A stretch of DNA of 12,062 nucleotides from Candidatus Peribacteraceae bacterium (GTDB lineage Bacteria; Patescibacteriota; Gracilibacteria; Peribacterales; Peribacteraceae), in assembly GCA_018061525.1 (NCBI GenBank), contig JAGOUB010000019.1:1-12062 (forward strand). Reading direction: 5' to 3'. Below, one piece after another: positions 1 to 6,429 of the stretch (its first letter is position 1; each line of letters opens with the position of its first letter). The notes under the pieces were generated by a model. The model saw only the letters and a list, made by a program, of their open reading frames with translations, searched no databases and had not been told where the DNA came from. The translations under genes were made by a program, and so were the position numbers.

Positions 1-429
1 GAAGTGGGCACCGGCAGCGGCTGCATCGCCGCCAGCCTGGCCTTGTTGTTCAAGAACCTGCGCCTCGTTGCCACCGACATCAGCCAGGACGCTCTCGATC
101 TGGCGGAATTAAATTTTGAGCGGTTAGAGGTGAGGCGCCGCATTGAAACCAAACGCGGCGACCTGCTCTCGCCCGTGCTGGATGTGAAGGTTCCGTTCCT
201 GCTCGTCAGCAATCCGCCGTACGTGCCCGACAGCTATGCCTTCCAGCGCTCGGTCCATGCCTACGAGCCCATGCTGGCGCTGCGCGGCCGCGGCGAACGC
301 GGCGACGGTATCCTGCTCGATCTCGTCCGTGCGGCCGTCGCACATCCCTTCTGCACCGGACTGGTGCTGGAGTGCCGCGAAGACCAGGTGCCGGCCATCG
401 ACGCCCTACTGTCCAAATCCAAGCGTTAA
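1..429 (+). CDS. prmC: PrmC/HemK-type release factor glutamine methyltransferase (5' truncated by window)
   Basis: This is the C-terminal half of an SAM-dependent N5-glutamine methyltransferase that modifies the GGQ glutamine of peptide release factors in the cytoplasm. The window opens inside the SAM-binding motif I (VGTGSGCIA, residues 2-10 of the visible part). The acidic ribose-binding segment ATDIS follows, then the hallmark NPPYVP catalytic motif at about residues 71-76, and the EPMLAL...GDG stretch typical of PrmC. About 142 codons are visible out of a usual 270-290, so the N-terminal helical domain lies outside the window. The stop TAA (427-429) overlaps the stop of the convergent glycosyltransferase by two bases. 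NPPY methyltransferases also include RsmC-like and ribosomal protein L3 (PrmB) enzymes, so PrmC is a family-level call. Confidence 0.82.
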   Translation, partial: EVGTGSGCIAASLALLFKNLRLVATDISQDALDLAELNFERLEVRRRIETKRGDLLSPVLDVKVPFLLVSNPPYVPDSYAFQRSVHAYEPMLALRGRGERGDGILLDLVRAAVAHPFCTGLVLECREDQVPAIDALLSKSKR

Positions 430-1502
430 GCCGCGCCCAGGGCCTTCAACGCCAGGTCGGCCGTCTTGGCCCAGGAGTAGCGGGAGGCGCGGGCCGGACC
501 GCGGCTGGCCAAATCGTCGGCCAGGGTTTTGTCGGTCATGAGCAATTGTAGCCCGCGGGCGAGGGCGGCGGTGTCTTGCGGTTCCACAATGAAGGCCGTG
601 CCGCCGGCCAGCTCCTGCAGGCTGCCGCGGTTGGAGCAGAGCACCGGCAGGCCGCGCTGGAAGGCATCGAGCACGGGCAGGCCGAAGCCCTCGTAGAACG
701 ACGGGAAAGCGAGCAGCCGCGCGTGCGTCAGTAATTCCTCCAGCTTTTCGTTCGGGACGTACTCGTGCCACTCCGCACCTGGCGTCTCGCGCACGGCTTC
801 CAAGATCGGCTCGTCTTTCCAACCGCGGCCGCCAGCCAGCACCAGGGTCCAGCCGCGGCGTACGTCCTCCGGCAAGCGGCCGAAGGCGCGCACCAAGCCG
901 AGCTGGTTCTTGCGCGGGCAGAGTGTGCCGATGCAGAGGATGATGGCGCGATCACGGCGGGCCGGGGGAGGGGAGGCCTGCAGCGGGCCGGCGAAGATGC
1001 TGGCGACGCGCACCGGATCGAGAGTGGGATAACGGCGGAGCAGGTCGCTGCGGGTGGCGGCGCTGATGGTGAGGACGGCCTTGGCCGACGACAGGCAGCG
1101 GCCGAGCGTCAGGCGCTCGATGGCGCGGGCTTTGCCGCTGTGCTCGTCGTCGCGGAAGGCGATCAGGTCGTGGACCACCGGCACGCACGGCACCGAGCGG
1201 CCGAGCAAGGCCGGCACGATGAAGCTCGTCGGGCTCAGGTAGACGTCGTCGGGGCGCATTATCCGCTTGAGGCGCCAGGCCGTCTGCAGATGCCACAGGA
1301 ATCCGCCGCCACTCCGGACGATCTCCGGGCGGACGGGACGGACCGTGGCCAACTGCGCCAGGTCGTCGGGCAGCGGGGCGTCGGTATGGAGGACCAGATC
1401 GACCGGCCGGCGGAGCAATTCGGCCAGCAATCCGCGCGTCCAAACGCCCTTCCCGGCAGGGCGGGGGCGGCAGGCTTCCCGGACATCGACATGGAGGCGC
1501 AC
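426..1502 (-). CDS. GT4-family glycosyltransferase
   Basis: This is a 358-residue GT-B fold, retaining glycosyltransferase, probably transferring a sugar from a nucleotide donor to a cell-surface glycan or glycolipid at the cytoplasmic face. The donor and acceptor cannot be read from sequence. The N-terminal half carries VHDLIAF (about 110-116) and the linker sequence TISAATRSDL. The C-terminal donor domain has IGTLCPRKNQ (191-200), LVLAGG, and the loop SFYEGFGLPVLDAF (268-281). The usual E-x7-E motif reads E271-x7-D279, a conservative change. No membrane helix is seen. The chosen start is GTG at 1502. An in-frame extension to 1913 would overlap the divergent membrane protein gene, and a TACACT box sits 6 nt upstream of this GTG. 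The 3' end overlaps prmC convergently. Confidence 0.85.
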   Translation of the reverse strand: MRLHVDVREACRPRPAGKGVWTRGLLAELLRRPVDLVLHTDAPLPDDLAQLATVRPVRPEIVRSGGGFLWHLQTAWRLKRIMRPDDVYLSPTSFIVPALLGRSVPCVPVVHDLIAFRDDEHSGKARAIERLTLGRCLSSAKAVLTISAATRSDLLRRYPTLDPVRVASIFAGPLQASPPPARRDRAIILCIGTLCPRKNQLGLVRAFGRLPEDVRRGWTLVLAGGRGWKDEPILEAVRETPGAEWHEYVPNEKLEELLTHARLLAFPSFYEGFGLPVLDAFQRGLPVLCSNRGSLQELAGGTAFIVEPQDTAALARGLQLLMTDKTLADDLASRGPARASRYSWAKTADLALKALGAA

Positions 1503-1508
1503 GGCCCC

Positions 1509-1514
1509 AGTGTA
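1509..1514 (-). promoter_or_regulatory. -10-like box for a leaderless glycosyltransferase mRNA
   Basis: On the minus strand TACACT is followed by GGGGCC and then the GTG start codon at 1502. A start site 6-7 nt after the box would fall on the G of GTG. No SD sequence precedes the start, and no convincing -35 is visible. The layout mirrors the divergent promoter at 1539-1547. Confidence 0.4.
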
Positions 1515-1515
1515 G

Positions 1516-1536
1516 CCCGTCCGGGCCCGGTGCGGG
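1516..1536. promoter_or_regulatory. Central palindrome between divergent promoters
   Basis: The perfect 10-bp palindrome CCGGGCCCGG (1521-1530) is flanked by CCCG (1516-1519) and CGGG (1533-1536), giving an almost symmetric 21-bp block. It occupies the middle of the 52-bp intergenic space and would overlap the -35 regions of both divergent promoters. It could be a shared operator, or it could reflect high G+C content. Confidence 0.35.
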
Positions 1537-1538
1537 TG

Positions 1539-1547
1539 TGCTATGCT
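1539..1547 (+). promoter_or_regulatory. Extended -10 promoter (TGC-TATGCT) for a leaderless mRNA
   Basis: TGCTATGCT matches the extended -10 form TGnTATnnT. Seven bases (CGGGGCC) separate it from ATG at 1555, so the expected transcription start coincides with the A of the start codon. There is no SD and no good -35, as expected for extended -10, leaderless initiation. Confidence 0.5.
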
Positions 1548-1554
1548 CGGGGCC

Positions 1555-2145
1555 ATGTCGAACCGCTTCCGCCGCATCCTCTCGGCCGTCGACCTCGAAG
1601 AGCGCATCCTCAACACCGGCGCGTTGCTGGCCGTCATCGGTGTTCTCATGCCCTGGATCTCCGGGCAGTGGGGCGGACAGGACGAGCAGGTCTTCTCGGG
1701 ACTCGGTTTCTTCACCTCGTTCATCGGCATTGTCGTCGTGCTGCTCCATCTGGCCGTCATCGCCATCTTGGCGGTGCCGCTTTTCGGCGGCCGCCAGCTG
1801 GTGCTCCAGGGGCGCCGGCACCTCGCCCGCTTCTTTCTGACGCTCACTGCTTCGGTACTCATCCTGGCCGCGCTCTCGGTGCTCACCAAGGTGACGCTCG
1901 AATTCCCGCGCATGGGCCTGCGCTTCGGCGTCTACGTGAGCCTCATCGGCAGCTTGGTCTCGACGCTCTACGCCTATCTGCTCTACCGTGAGCAGCGCCG
2001 CCACGAGGTGCGCGAGCTCTTCCATCATCCGGAGGACCACTTCCTGCATGTCGCGCCGTCGGCTCCCGCTGCCGCCTCTCCCTCGTCGCCGCCTCCGCCT
2101 CCGCCGCCTCCGCTGCCGGCCGAGGAGCACCCCGTCATCCGCTGA
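1555..2145 (+). CDS. Four-TM membrane protein with proline-rich C-terminal tail, unknown function
   Basis: This is a 196-residue integral membrane protein of no family I recognise. After a basic, amphipathic N-terminus (1-18) there are four hydrophobic segments at about 20-37, 50-77, 93-112 and 122-146, with an LMPWISG motif at the end of TM1. The cytoplasmic or periplasmic tail (147-196) is charged, then rich in Ala/Ser/Pro, with eight consecutive prolines at about 179-186 encoded by GC-rich CCG/CCT triplets. The chosen start is ATG 1555. ATG 1543 is in frame (adds MLGA) but lies inside the extended -10 box, so it would not be transcribed from that promoter. It is probably co-transcribed with the gene at 2151, only 5 nt downstream. 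Confidence 0.72.
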   Translation: MSNRFRRILSAVDLEERILNTGALLAVIGVLMPWISGQWGGQDEQVFSGLGFFTSFIGIVVVLLHLAVIAILAVPLFGGRQLVLQGRRHLARFFLTLTASVLILAALSVLTKVTLEFPRMGLRFGVYVSLIGSLVSTLYAYLLYREQRRHEVRELFHHPEDHFLHVAPSAPAAASPSSPPPPPPPPLPAEEHPVIR

Positions 2146-2150
2146 TTCCT

Positions 2151-2654
2151 ATGACCGACGCCACCCCCACCACCGACCAGCCCGTCTACCTGGACGACGA
2201 CCTCGTCTATGTGGATCCCGACGCCCGCGCCGTAATCGGCCGCGTTGAGTTCGACGAGAAGGGCATGCCCAAGAAGCTCGCCCGCCCGCCGCGCGAGTTC
2301 CCCATGGCTCCTGCTGCTCCCGGTGCGGCTACGCCTGCGCCCGCCGCCCCGGTTGAAGCTGATGGCGATGACGACGACGAGCCTGCCGCCGCTCCCGCTC
2401 CGGCCGCCGCGGCCAAGGGCGGTCGTGGACGCGGACGCGATCGCGAGCGCCGCCCCCGCAAGCCGAAGGTGCGCTACTACCCGTGGGGCACGTACCGCTC
2501 GATGAAGAAAATCTTTAAGGTCGCCGGCAAGGTGCCCGAGACGCGCGGCCAGTCGACGCTCGACGAGGTGCTGCCCAAGGCGCTCAATGAGGCGTTCTGG
2601 GACAACGGCCCGGCGGTCGCGGTGGCTAAGGATTCGGCCTCAGACCAGTACTGA
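2151..2654 (+). CDS. Tripartite protein with acidic/Ala-Pro linker and basic RG patch, unknown function
   Basis: This is a 167-residue soluble protein of no family I recognise. Residues 1-50 are acidic and ordered-looking (YLDDDLVYVDPDARAVIGRV). Residues 51-90 form a low-complexity Ala/Pro linker with a DDDD run at 73-76. Residues 90-106 are strongly basic (GRGRGRDRERRPRK). Residues 107-160 look folded, starting VRYYPWGTYRSMKKIFKVAGK. The basic patch plus aromatic C-terminal domain could bind nucleic acid or membrane phospholipid; this is inference only. ATG 2151 follows the upstream stop by 5 nt without an SD, consistent with translational coupling to the membrane protein. The last 15 nt overlap the end of convergent mraY. 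Confidence 0.68.
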   Translation: MTDATPTTDQPVYLDDDLVYVDPDARAVIGRVEFDEKGMPKKLARPPREFPMAPAAPGAATPAPAAPVEADGDDDDEPAAAPAPAAAAKGGRGRGRDRERRPRKPKVRYYPWGTYRSMKKIFKVAGKVPETRGQSTLDEVLPKALNEAFWDNGPAVAVAKDSASDQY

Positions 2655-2660
2655 GGCCGA
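2634..2660. terminator. Bidirectional hairpin at overlapping convergent 3' ends
   Basis: A perfect 10-bp inverted repeat, TCGGCCTCAG (2634-2643) and CTGAGGCCGA (2651-2660), has a 7-nt loop. The mraY stop (2640-2642) begins in the left arm and the + strand gene's TGA (2652-2654) lies in the right arm, so both mRNAs end in the same hairpin. Neither side has a U tract, so termination or 3'-end protection is inferred. Confidence 0.5.
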
Positions 2661-3707
2661 GGAGAGTCCGATGATGACGCCCAGCAGGGCGCCGAAGCCG
2701 CCGATGATCCAGAGGCGCATCGTCACTTTGCTCTCACCCCATTGCAGGGCTTCAAAATGGTGGTGGATGGGCGCGGCAATGAAGACCTTCTTGCCGTTGC
2801 GCAGCTTTTTGCTGGTGAGCTGAATGACGACCGAGAGCAGCTCGATCAGGAAGACGATGCCGATGAGCGGCAGCAGGAGCACGTCGTCGGTCATGAGGGC
2901 GATCACGCCCAGTGTCCCGCCGAGCGCCATCGAGCCGGTGTCGCCCATGAAGAACATCGCCGGCGGCACGTTGTGCCACAGGAAGGCGGTGATGGCGCCG
3001 GCCGTGACCGCGCAGAAGGCGCAGAGAACCGTCAGGCCGCTCATGTAGGCCAGCACGGCGAAGGCGCTGAAGCAGATGACGAGCAGGCCGCCCGCCAGGC
3101 CGTCGAGGCCGTCGGTGAAGTTCACGGCGTTGGCCGTGGAGGTCATCACCAGGATGAAGAGCGGGATGTACCACAGGCCGAGCTCAACCGAGCCGTAGAA
3201 GGGGATCGAAATGCTGCTGATCTCCAGCTTCGTATAGAACCACCAGGCGCCGGCCGAGGCGATGAAGAGCATCGAGAGCAGCTTGGGGAGCCAGGCAAGG
3301 CCCTTTGTTTTGCCCACACCGCGCACGTTCAGGTAGTCGTCGATGGCGCCGAGGATACCCATCGCGATCATCGTGAAGAGCGGCAGGTAGACCTCGCGGC
3401 GCTGGAGGAGCGAGTAGTCGGTCACACCGATGTACGAGAAGAAGCGCGAGAGCAGGATGGTCACCACCACGCCCAGCCAGATGATGATGCCGCCCATCGT
3501 CGGGGTGCCCCACTTGGTGCTGTGGTACTGGCGGAAGACCGAGGCCTCGCGGCCGTCGAGCGTCTCGACGCGCAGCTCCTTGCCGAGCTTGTTGAATCGC
3601 AGGAAATTGACGAACCACGGCGTGAAGGCGAGCACCAGGCTGAAGGCCATCACGGCGTACACGAGAATAACCGCCAACGGGACATCGGGACGGATCAAAG
3701 GGTCCAT
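2640..3707 (-). CDS. mraY: Phospho-N-acetylmuramoyl-pentapeptide transferase (MraY)
   Basis: MraY transfers phospho-MurNAc-pentapeptide from UDP to undecaprenyl phosphate, making lipid I at the inner face of the cytoplasmic membrane in peptidoglycan synthesis. The 355 residues (normal for the family) are highly hydrophobic with about ten membrane segments. Signature motifs in order are KWGTPTMGG (65-73), AIDDYLNV with D123/D124 (121-128), NAVNFTDGLDGLAGG (193-207), MGDTGSMALGG with D256 (254-264) and PIHHHFE (313-319). Start ATG 3707 lies 11 nt after the dnaB stop with no SD, so translation is probably coupled. Lying next to dnaB, away from other division/cell-wall (dcw) genes, is unusual for mraY. 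The C-terminus overlaps the convergent gene by 15 nt. Confidence 0.96.
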   Translation of the reverse strand: MDPLIRPDVPLAVILVYAVMAFSLVLAFTPWFVNFLRFNKLGKELRVETLDGREASVFRQYHSTKWGTPTMGGIIIWLGVVVTILLSRFFSYIGVTDYSLLQRREVYLPLFTMIAMGILGAIDDYLNVRGVGKTKGLAWLPKLLSMLFIASAGAWWFYTKLEISSISIPFYGSVELGLWYIPLFILVMTSTANAVNFTDGLDGLAGGLLVICFSAFAVLAYMSGLTVLCAFCAVTAGAITAFLWHNVPPAMFFMGDTGSMALGGTLGVIALMTDDVLLLPLIGIVFLIELLSVVIQLTSKKLRNGKKVFIAAPIHHHFEALQWGESKVTMRLWIIGGFGALLGVIIGLSSASVLV

Positions 3708-3718
3708 ATGCCCAAATG

Positions 3719-5074
3719 CTAGTCTGCGTCGTGGACCTTGTCGATGTCGTAGAACCGCAGTTGCTCCTTCTTGAACAGCAGTTCCACGCGGCCGATCGGA
3801 CCGTTGCGGTGCTTGCGGATGTAGATGTCGGTGATGCCCGCGCGGCTGCTGTCCTCCTCGTAGTAATCTTCGCGGTACATCATCAGCACGATGTCGGCGT
3901 CCTGCTCGATGGAGCCGGAGTCGCGCAGGTCGGAGAGCTGCGGGATGTTGCCGGGGCGCGACTCGACGGCGCGCGAGAGCTGTGAAAGGGCGATGAGCGG
4001 CACGCGGAGCTCGCGGGCGATCTGCTTGAGCGAGCGCGAGATCTCGGAGATTTCCTGCACGCGGTTGCCGGCGTAGTTGGCGTTGCCTGTGCTCATCAGC
4101 TGGAGGTAATCGACGATGATCAGGTCGAGGCCGTGCTCCATCTGTAAGCGGCGGGCCTTGGTGCGCAGCTCCGGCAGCGACGAGGCGACCGAGTCGTCGA
4201 TGAAGATGTTGGCCTTCGAGAGCTCATCCATGATCGGGCCCATGTTCTGGAAGTCGCTGTCTTCGAGTTTGCCGCGCTGCATCTTCCAGCTGTCGACGCC
4301 GAGCATGGAGGCGAAGAGGCGGTCGACGAGCTGTTCCTTGCTCATTTCTAGAGAGAAGATGCCCACGCTCTTCTTGCTGCGAATGGCGGCGTTCTGGGCG
4401 ATGTTGAGCGCGAGCGCGGTCTTTCCCATGGAGGGGCGGGCGGCCACGATCACCAGGTCGCTCGGCTGCAGGCCCGAGAGCTTGTAGTCCAGGCTGGCGA
4501 AGCCGGTCGGCACGCCCTTGGTGGCGCTGTCGTCCTGCGACTCGTGCATCTCGGCGAACTTCTCGTAGCGCGAGTCGAGCACGTCGCGGATGTGGATGAA
4601 CTTCTCCTTGATGACCGTGTTGGTGATGCGGAAGACCTGGCGTTCCACTTCCTCGAGCAACTCGGGGATGGAGCGGTCGGTCGCGTAGCCCAGGCCCGTG
4701 ATCTCGCGGCCGGCCTCGATGATGCTGCGGTGGAGCGCTTTGCCCTTCACGATCTGGGCGTATTGGTAGATGTGCGACGAGGTCGGCACCGACGCGGCCA
4801 GCTCGGCCAAGAAAGCGCTGCCGCCCACCTCCTGGATCTTCTGTACGTCCTGGAGCTTATTGGCCACCGTCACGAAATCGATCGGCTCGTGGCGCTGGTA
4901 GAGCTGCTCGATGGCCTGGAAGATCAGGCGGTAGGTGGGATCGTAGAAATCGGCCGTCGTCAGCATGTCCGAGATGCGGATCATCGCGTCGCTGTCGAGC
5001 AATAGGGCGCCGAGCACGGTGCGCTCGGCGTCGAGCGCGTGGGGCGGCGTGTCGTAGGGGAGGGGAGTCGACAT
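3719..5074 (-). CDS. dnaB: Replicative DNA helicase DnaB
   Basis: DnaB is the hexameric ring helicase that unwinds DNA 5' to 3' at the replication fork using ATP. The 451 residues are normal for the family. The N-terminal domain (about 5-105, PPHALDAERTVLGALLLD) binds primase and is followed by a linker helix (about 140-185). The C-terminal RecA-like domain has Walker A ARPSMGKT (212-219), EMSKEQL (243-249), Walker B LDLIIVDYLQL (316-326), ALSQLSR (362-368) and the arginine-finger region KHRNGPIG (421-428). No intein is present. The chosen start is ATG 5074; a TTG 14 codons upstream would add a non-homologous SHCST-type extension. The 20 nt upstream are 17/20 pyrimidines with no SD. mraY follows after 11 nt. 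Confidence 0.96.
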   Translation of the reverse strand: MSTPLPYDTPPHALDAERTVLGALLLDSDAMIRISDMLTTADFYDPTYRLIFQAIEQLYQRHEPIDFVTVANKLQDVQKIQEVGGSAFLAELAASVPTSSHIYQYAQIVKGKALHRSIIEAGREITGLGYATDRSIPELLEEVERQVFRITNTVIKEKFIHIRDVLDSRYEKFAEMHESQDDSATKGVPTGFASLDYKLSGLQPSDLVIVAARPSMGKTALALNIAQNAAIRSKKSVGIFSLEMSKEQLVDRLFASMLGVDSWKMQRGKLEDSDFQNMGPIMDELSKANIFIDDSVASSLPELRTKARRLQMEHGLDLIIVDYLQLMSTGNANYAGNRVQEISEISRSLKQIARELRVPLIALSQLSRAVESRPGNIPQLSDLRDSGSIEQDADIVLMMYREDYYEEDSSRAGITDIYIRKHRNGPIGRVELLFKKEQLRFYDIDKVHDAD

Positions 5075-5087
5075 GGGGCGGGAGGAG

Positions 5088-5116
5088 AGTGTGGAGCAGT
5101 GCGAGGACACTGACAA
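5088..5116 (-). promoter_or_regulatory. Candidate dnaB promoter
   Basis: On the minus strand TTGTCA (5116-5111) is followed 17 nt later by CACACT (5093-5088). The predicted start site at about 5081 would leave a leader of only about 7 nt before ATG 5074. The -10 match is weak. A promoter is required here because the recA terminator lies just upstream. Confidence 0.32.
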
Positions 5117-5163
5117 GAACGCGGTCGCCGGGCCGGCGCCGCCTGTGGAACGAGTGTGGAAAA
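5090..5163. repeat. TGTGGA(A) repeats upstream of dnaB, DnaA-box-like
   Basis: Three TGTGGA copies lie at 5090-5095, 5144-5149 and 5155-5160. The last reads TGTGGAAAA (5155-5163), one mismatch from the common DnaA box TGTGGATAA. The two right-hand copies (TGTGGAA) are direct repeats spaced exactly 11 bp, one helical turn. They may bind DnaA or another regulator of dnaB; this is unproven. Confidence 0.28.
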
Positions 5164-5196
5164 GAAGGGGAGAGCCGGTGGGAATCCGCCCTAACG

Positions 5197-5226
5197 AAAA
5201 ACACCCCAGTCCTCCTCACTGGGGTG
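5197..5226 (-). terminator. Intrinsic terminator of recA
   Basis: The 9-bp stem CACCCCAGT (5202-5210) / ACTGGGGTG (5218-5226) has a 7-nt loop. Five A residues at 5197-5201 read as a U tract on the minus strand. It lies 16 nt beyond the recA stop and separates recA from dnaB transcription. Confidence 0.88.
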
Positions 5227-5242
5227 CATTCCGTCCGATGTC

Positions 5243-6307
5243 TCAGGCATTCAATAGCGTGTCGTGGTGCTCCCTGATGGCCTTCTCCAGGTCTTCGGCC
5301 ACCTTCGTATGCTCCTCCAGGTAGGCCTTCGCTTGTTCGCGGCCCTGGCCGATCGTGTCCTCTCCCATTCGGAAGTAGGCGCCCGACTTCTCAACGAAGC
5401 CGCCTTTGACGCCCAGGTCGAGTAGATCGCCCGACTTGCTGATGCCGCGGGCGTACAGGATGTCGAATTCGGCCTGGCGGAACGGGGGAGCAACCTTGTT
5501 CTTCACCACCTTCACGCGGATGCGGTTGCCGACGATCTCCTGACCCTCTTCGGTGCCCTTCTCCGTGATCTTCTCGATGCGGCGGACGTCGAGGCGGACC
5601 GAGGCGTAGAACTTGAGGGCGTTGCCGCCGGTGGTCGTCTCGGGGTTGCCGAACATCACGCCGATCTTCATGCGCAGCTGGTTGATGAAGATGACGGTGC
5701 AGTTCGTCTTGCTGACGATGGCCGTCAGCTTGCGCAGGGCCTGGCTCATCAAGCGGGCCTGCAGGCCCATGTGCTGGTCGCCCATGGTACCTTCGATCTC
5801 AGCGCGGGGCGTTAGGGCCGCCACGGAGTCGATGACGATGATGTCCACGGCACCAGAGCGGACGAGGGTCTCGGTGATCTCCAGGCCCTGTTCGCCGTCG
5901 TTGGGCTGCGAGATCAGGAGGGAGTCGGTGTCGACTCCGATGCGCTTGGCGTACTGGGGGTCGAGCGCGTGCTCAGCGTCGATGAAGGCCGCTTTGCCGC
6001 CGCGCTTCTGGACCTCGGCGATGATGTGCAGGGCGAGAGTGGTCTTGCCGGACGACTCCGGGCCGTAGATCTCGATGATGCGGCCCAGCGGCACGCCGCC
6101 GCCCATGGCCAGGTCGAGGGAAAGGGAGCCAGAGGGCACCTTGGGGATGGCGATGAGTTCGCGCTCGCCCATCTGCATAATGGCGCCGTCACCGTATTGC
6201 TTGTTGATGGCGGCCAGGGCGGCCTTGATGGCTTCGGCTTTGGGGTCGGCCTTGGCGGCGGACTTCTTGGGGGTTTCGAGCTCGGTGTCTTGCGTCTTGC
6301 TTGACAT
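5243..6307 (-). CDS. recA: Recombinase RecA
   Basis: RecA forms the ATP-dependent filament on single-stranded DNA for homologous strand exchange and, where LexA exists, SOS induction. The 354 residues are the usual length. There is a Lys/Ala-rich N-terminal helix (about 1-40), Walker A GPESSGKT (82-89), FIDAEHALDP (108-117), Walker B VDIIVIDSVAAL (154-165), DNA-binding loop L1 around 173-186 (GTMGDQHMGLQARL), L2 around 219-231 (FGNPETTTGGNAL), and a C-terminal domain ending in acidic/basic helices. There is no intein. ATG 6307 is chosen because upstream in-frame codons run through the promoter region and encode no conserved sequence. The 20 nt before it are 16/20 pyrimidines without SD. A terminator follows. 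Confidence 0.98.
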   Translation of the reverse strand: MSSKTQDTELETPKKSAAKADPKAEAIKAALAAINKQYGDGAIMQMGERELIAIPKVPSGSLSLDLAMGGGVPLGRIIEIYGPESSGKTTLALHIIAEVQKRGGKAAFIDAEHALDPQYAKRIGVDTDSLLISQPNDGEQGLEITETLVRSGAVDIIVIDSVAALTPRAEIEGTMGDQHMGLQARLMSQALRKLTAIVSKTNCTVIFINQLRMKIGVMFGNPETTTGGNALKFYASVRLDVRRIEKITEKGTEEGQEIVGNRIRVKVVKNKVAPPFRQAEFDILYARGISKSGDLLDLGVKGGFVEKSGAYFRMGEDTIGQGREQAKAYLEEHTKVAEDLEKAIREHHDTLLNA

Positions 6308-6402
6308 GGAAGTGGAGGGGATTGGGTGGATGAATGTGCACCTAGGTTGCCGGCCTGCGAGAGAGTCGTCAAACAAGTTCTGCTTGCTTCGTCGCGAAAA
6401 CG

Positions 6403-6425
6403 ATTATGGTGTCTGTTCGTACACC
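6403..6425 (-). promoter_or_regulatory. recA promoter region with inverted repeat (possible operator)
   Basis: Minus-strand CATAAT (6408-6403) is the best -10 upstream of recA; the -35 is weak. An inverted repeat GGTGT/ACACC (6408-6412 and 6421-6425, 8-nt spacer) directly abuts and overlaps the -10, in the spacer region where a repressor such as LexA could act. It matches no LexA consensus I can name with certainty. The leader would be about 90 nt. Confidence 0.35.
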
Positions 6426-6429
6426 CTAT

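Noticed and set aside
1503..1913. N-terminal extension of the glycosyltransferase
   Set aside because: The extra residues are low-complexity antisense to the membrane protein and precede the promoter-like box; the GT fold starts at the GTG.
952..2130. Long minus-strand open frame opposite the membrane protein gene
   Set aside because: Arg/Pro/Gly-rich shadow of two real genes; it lies antisense to clear TM coding and out of frame with the glycosyltransferase motifs.
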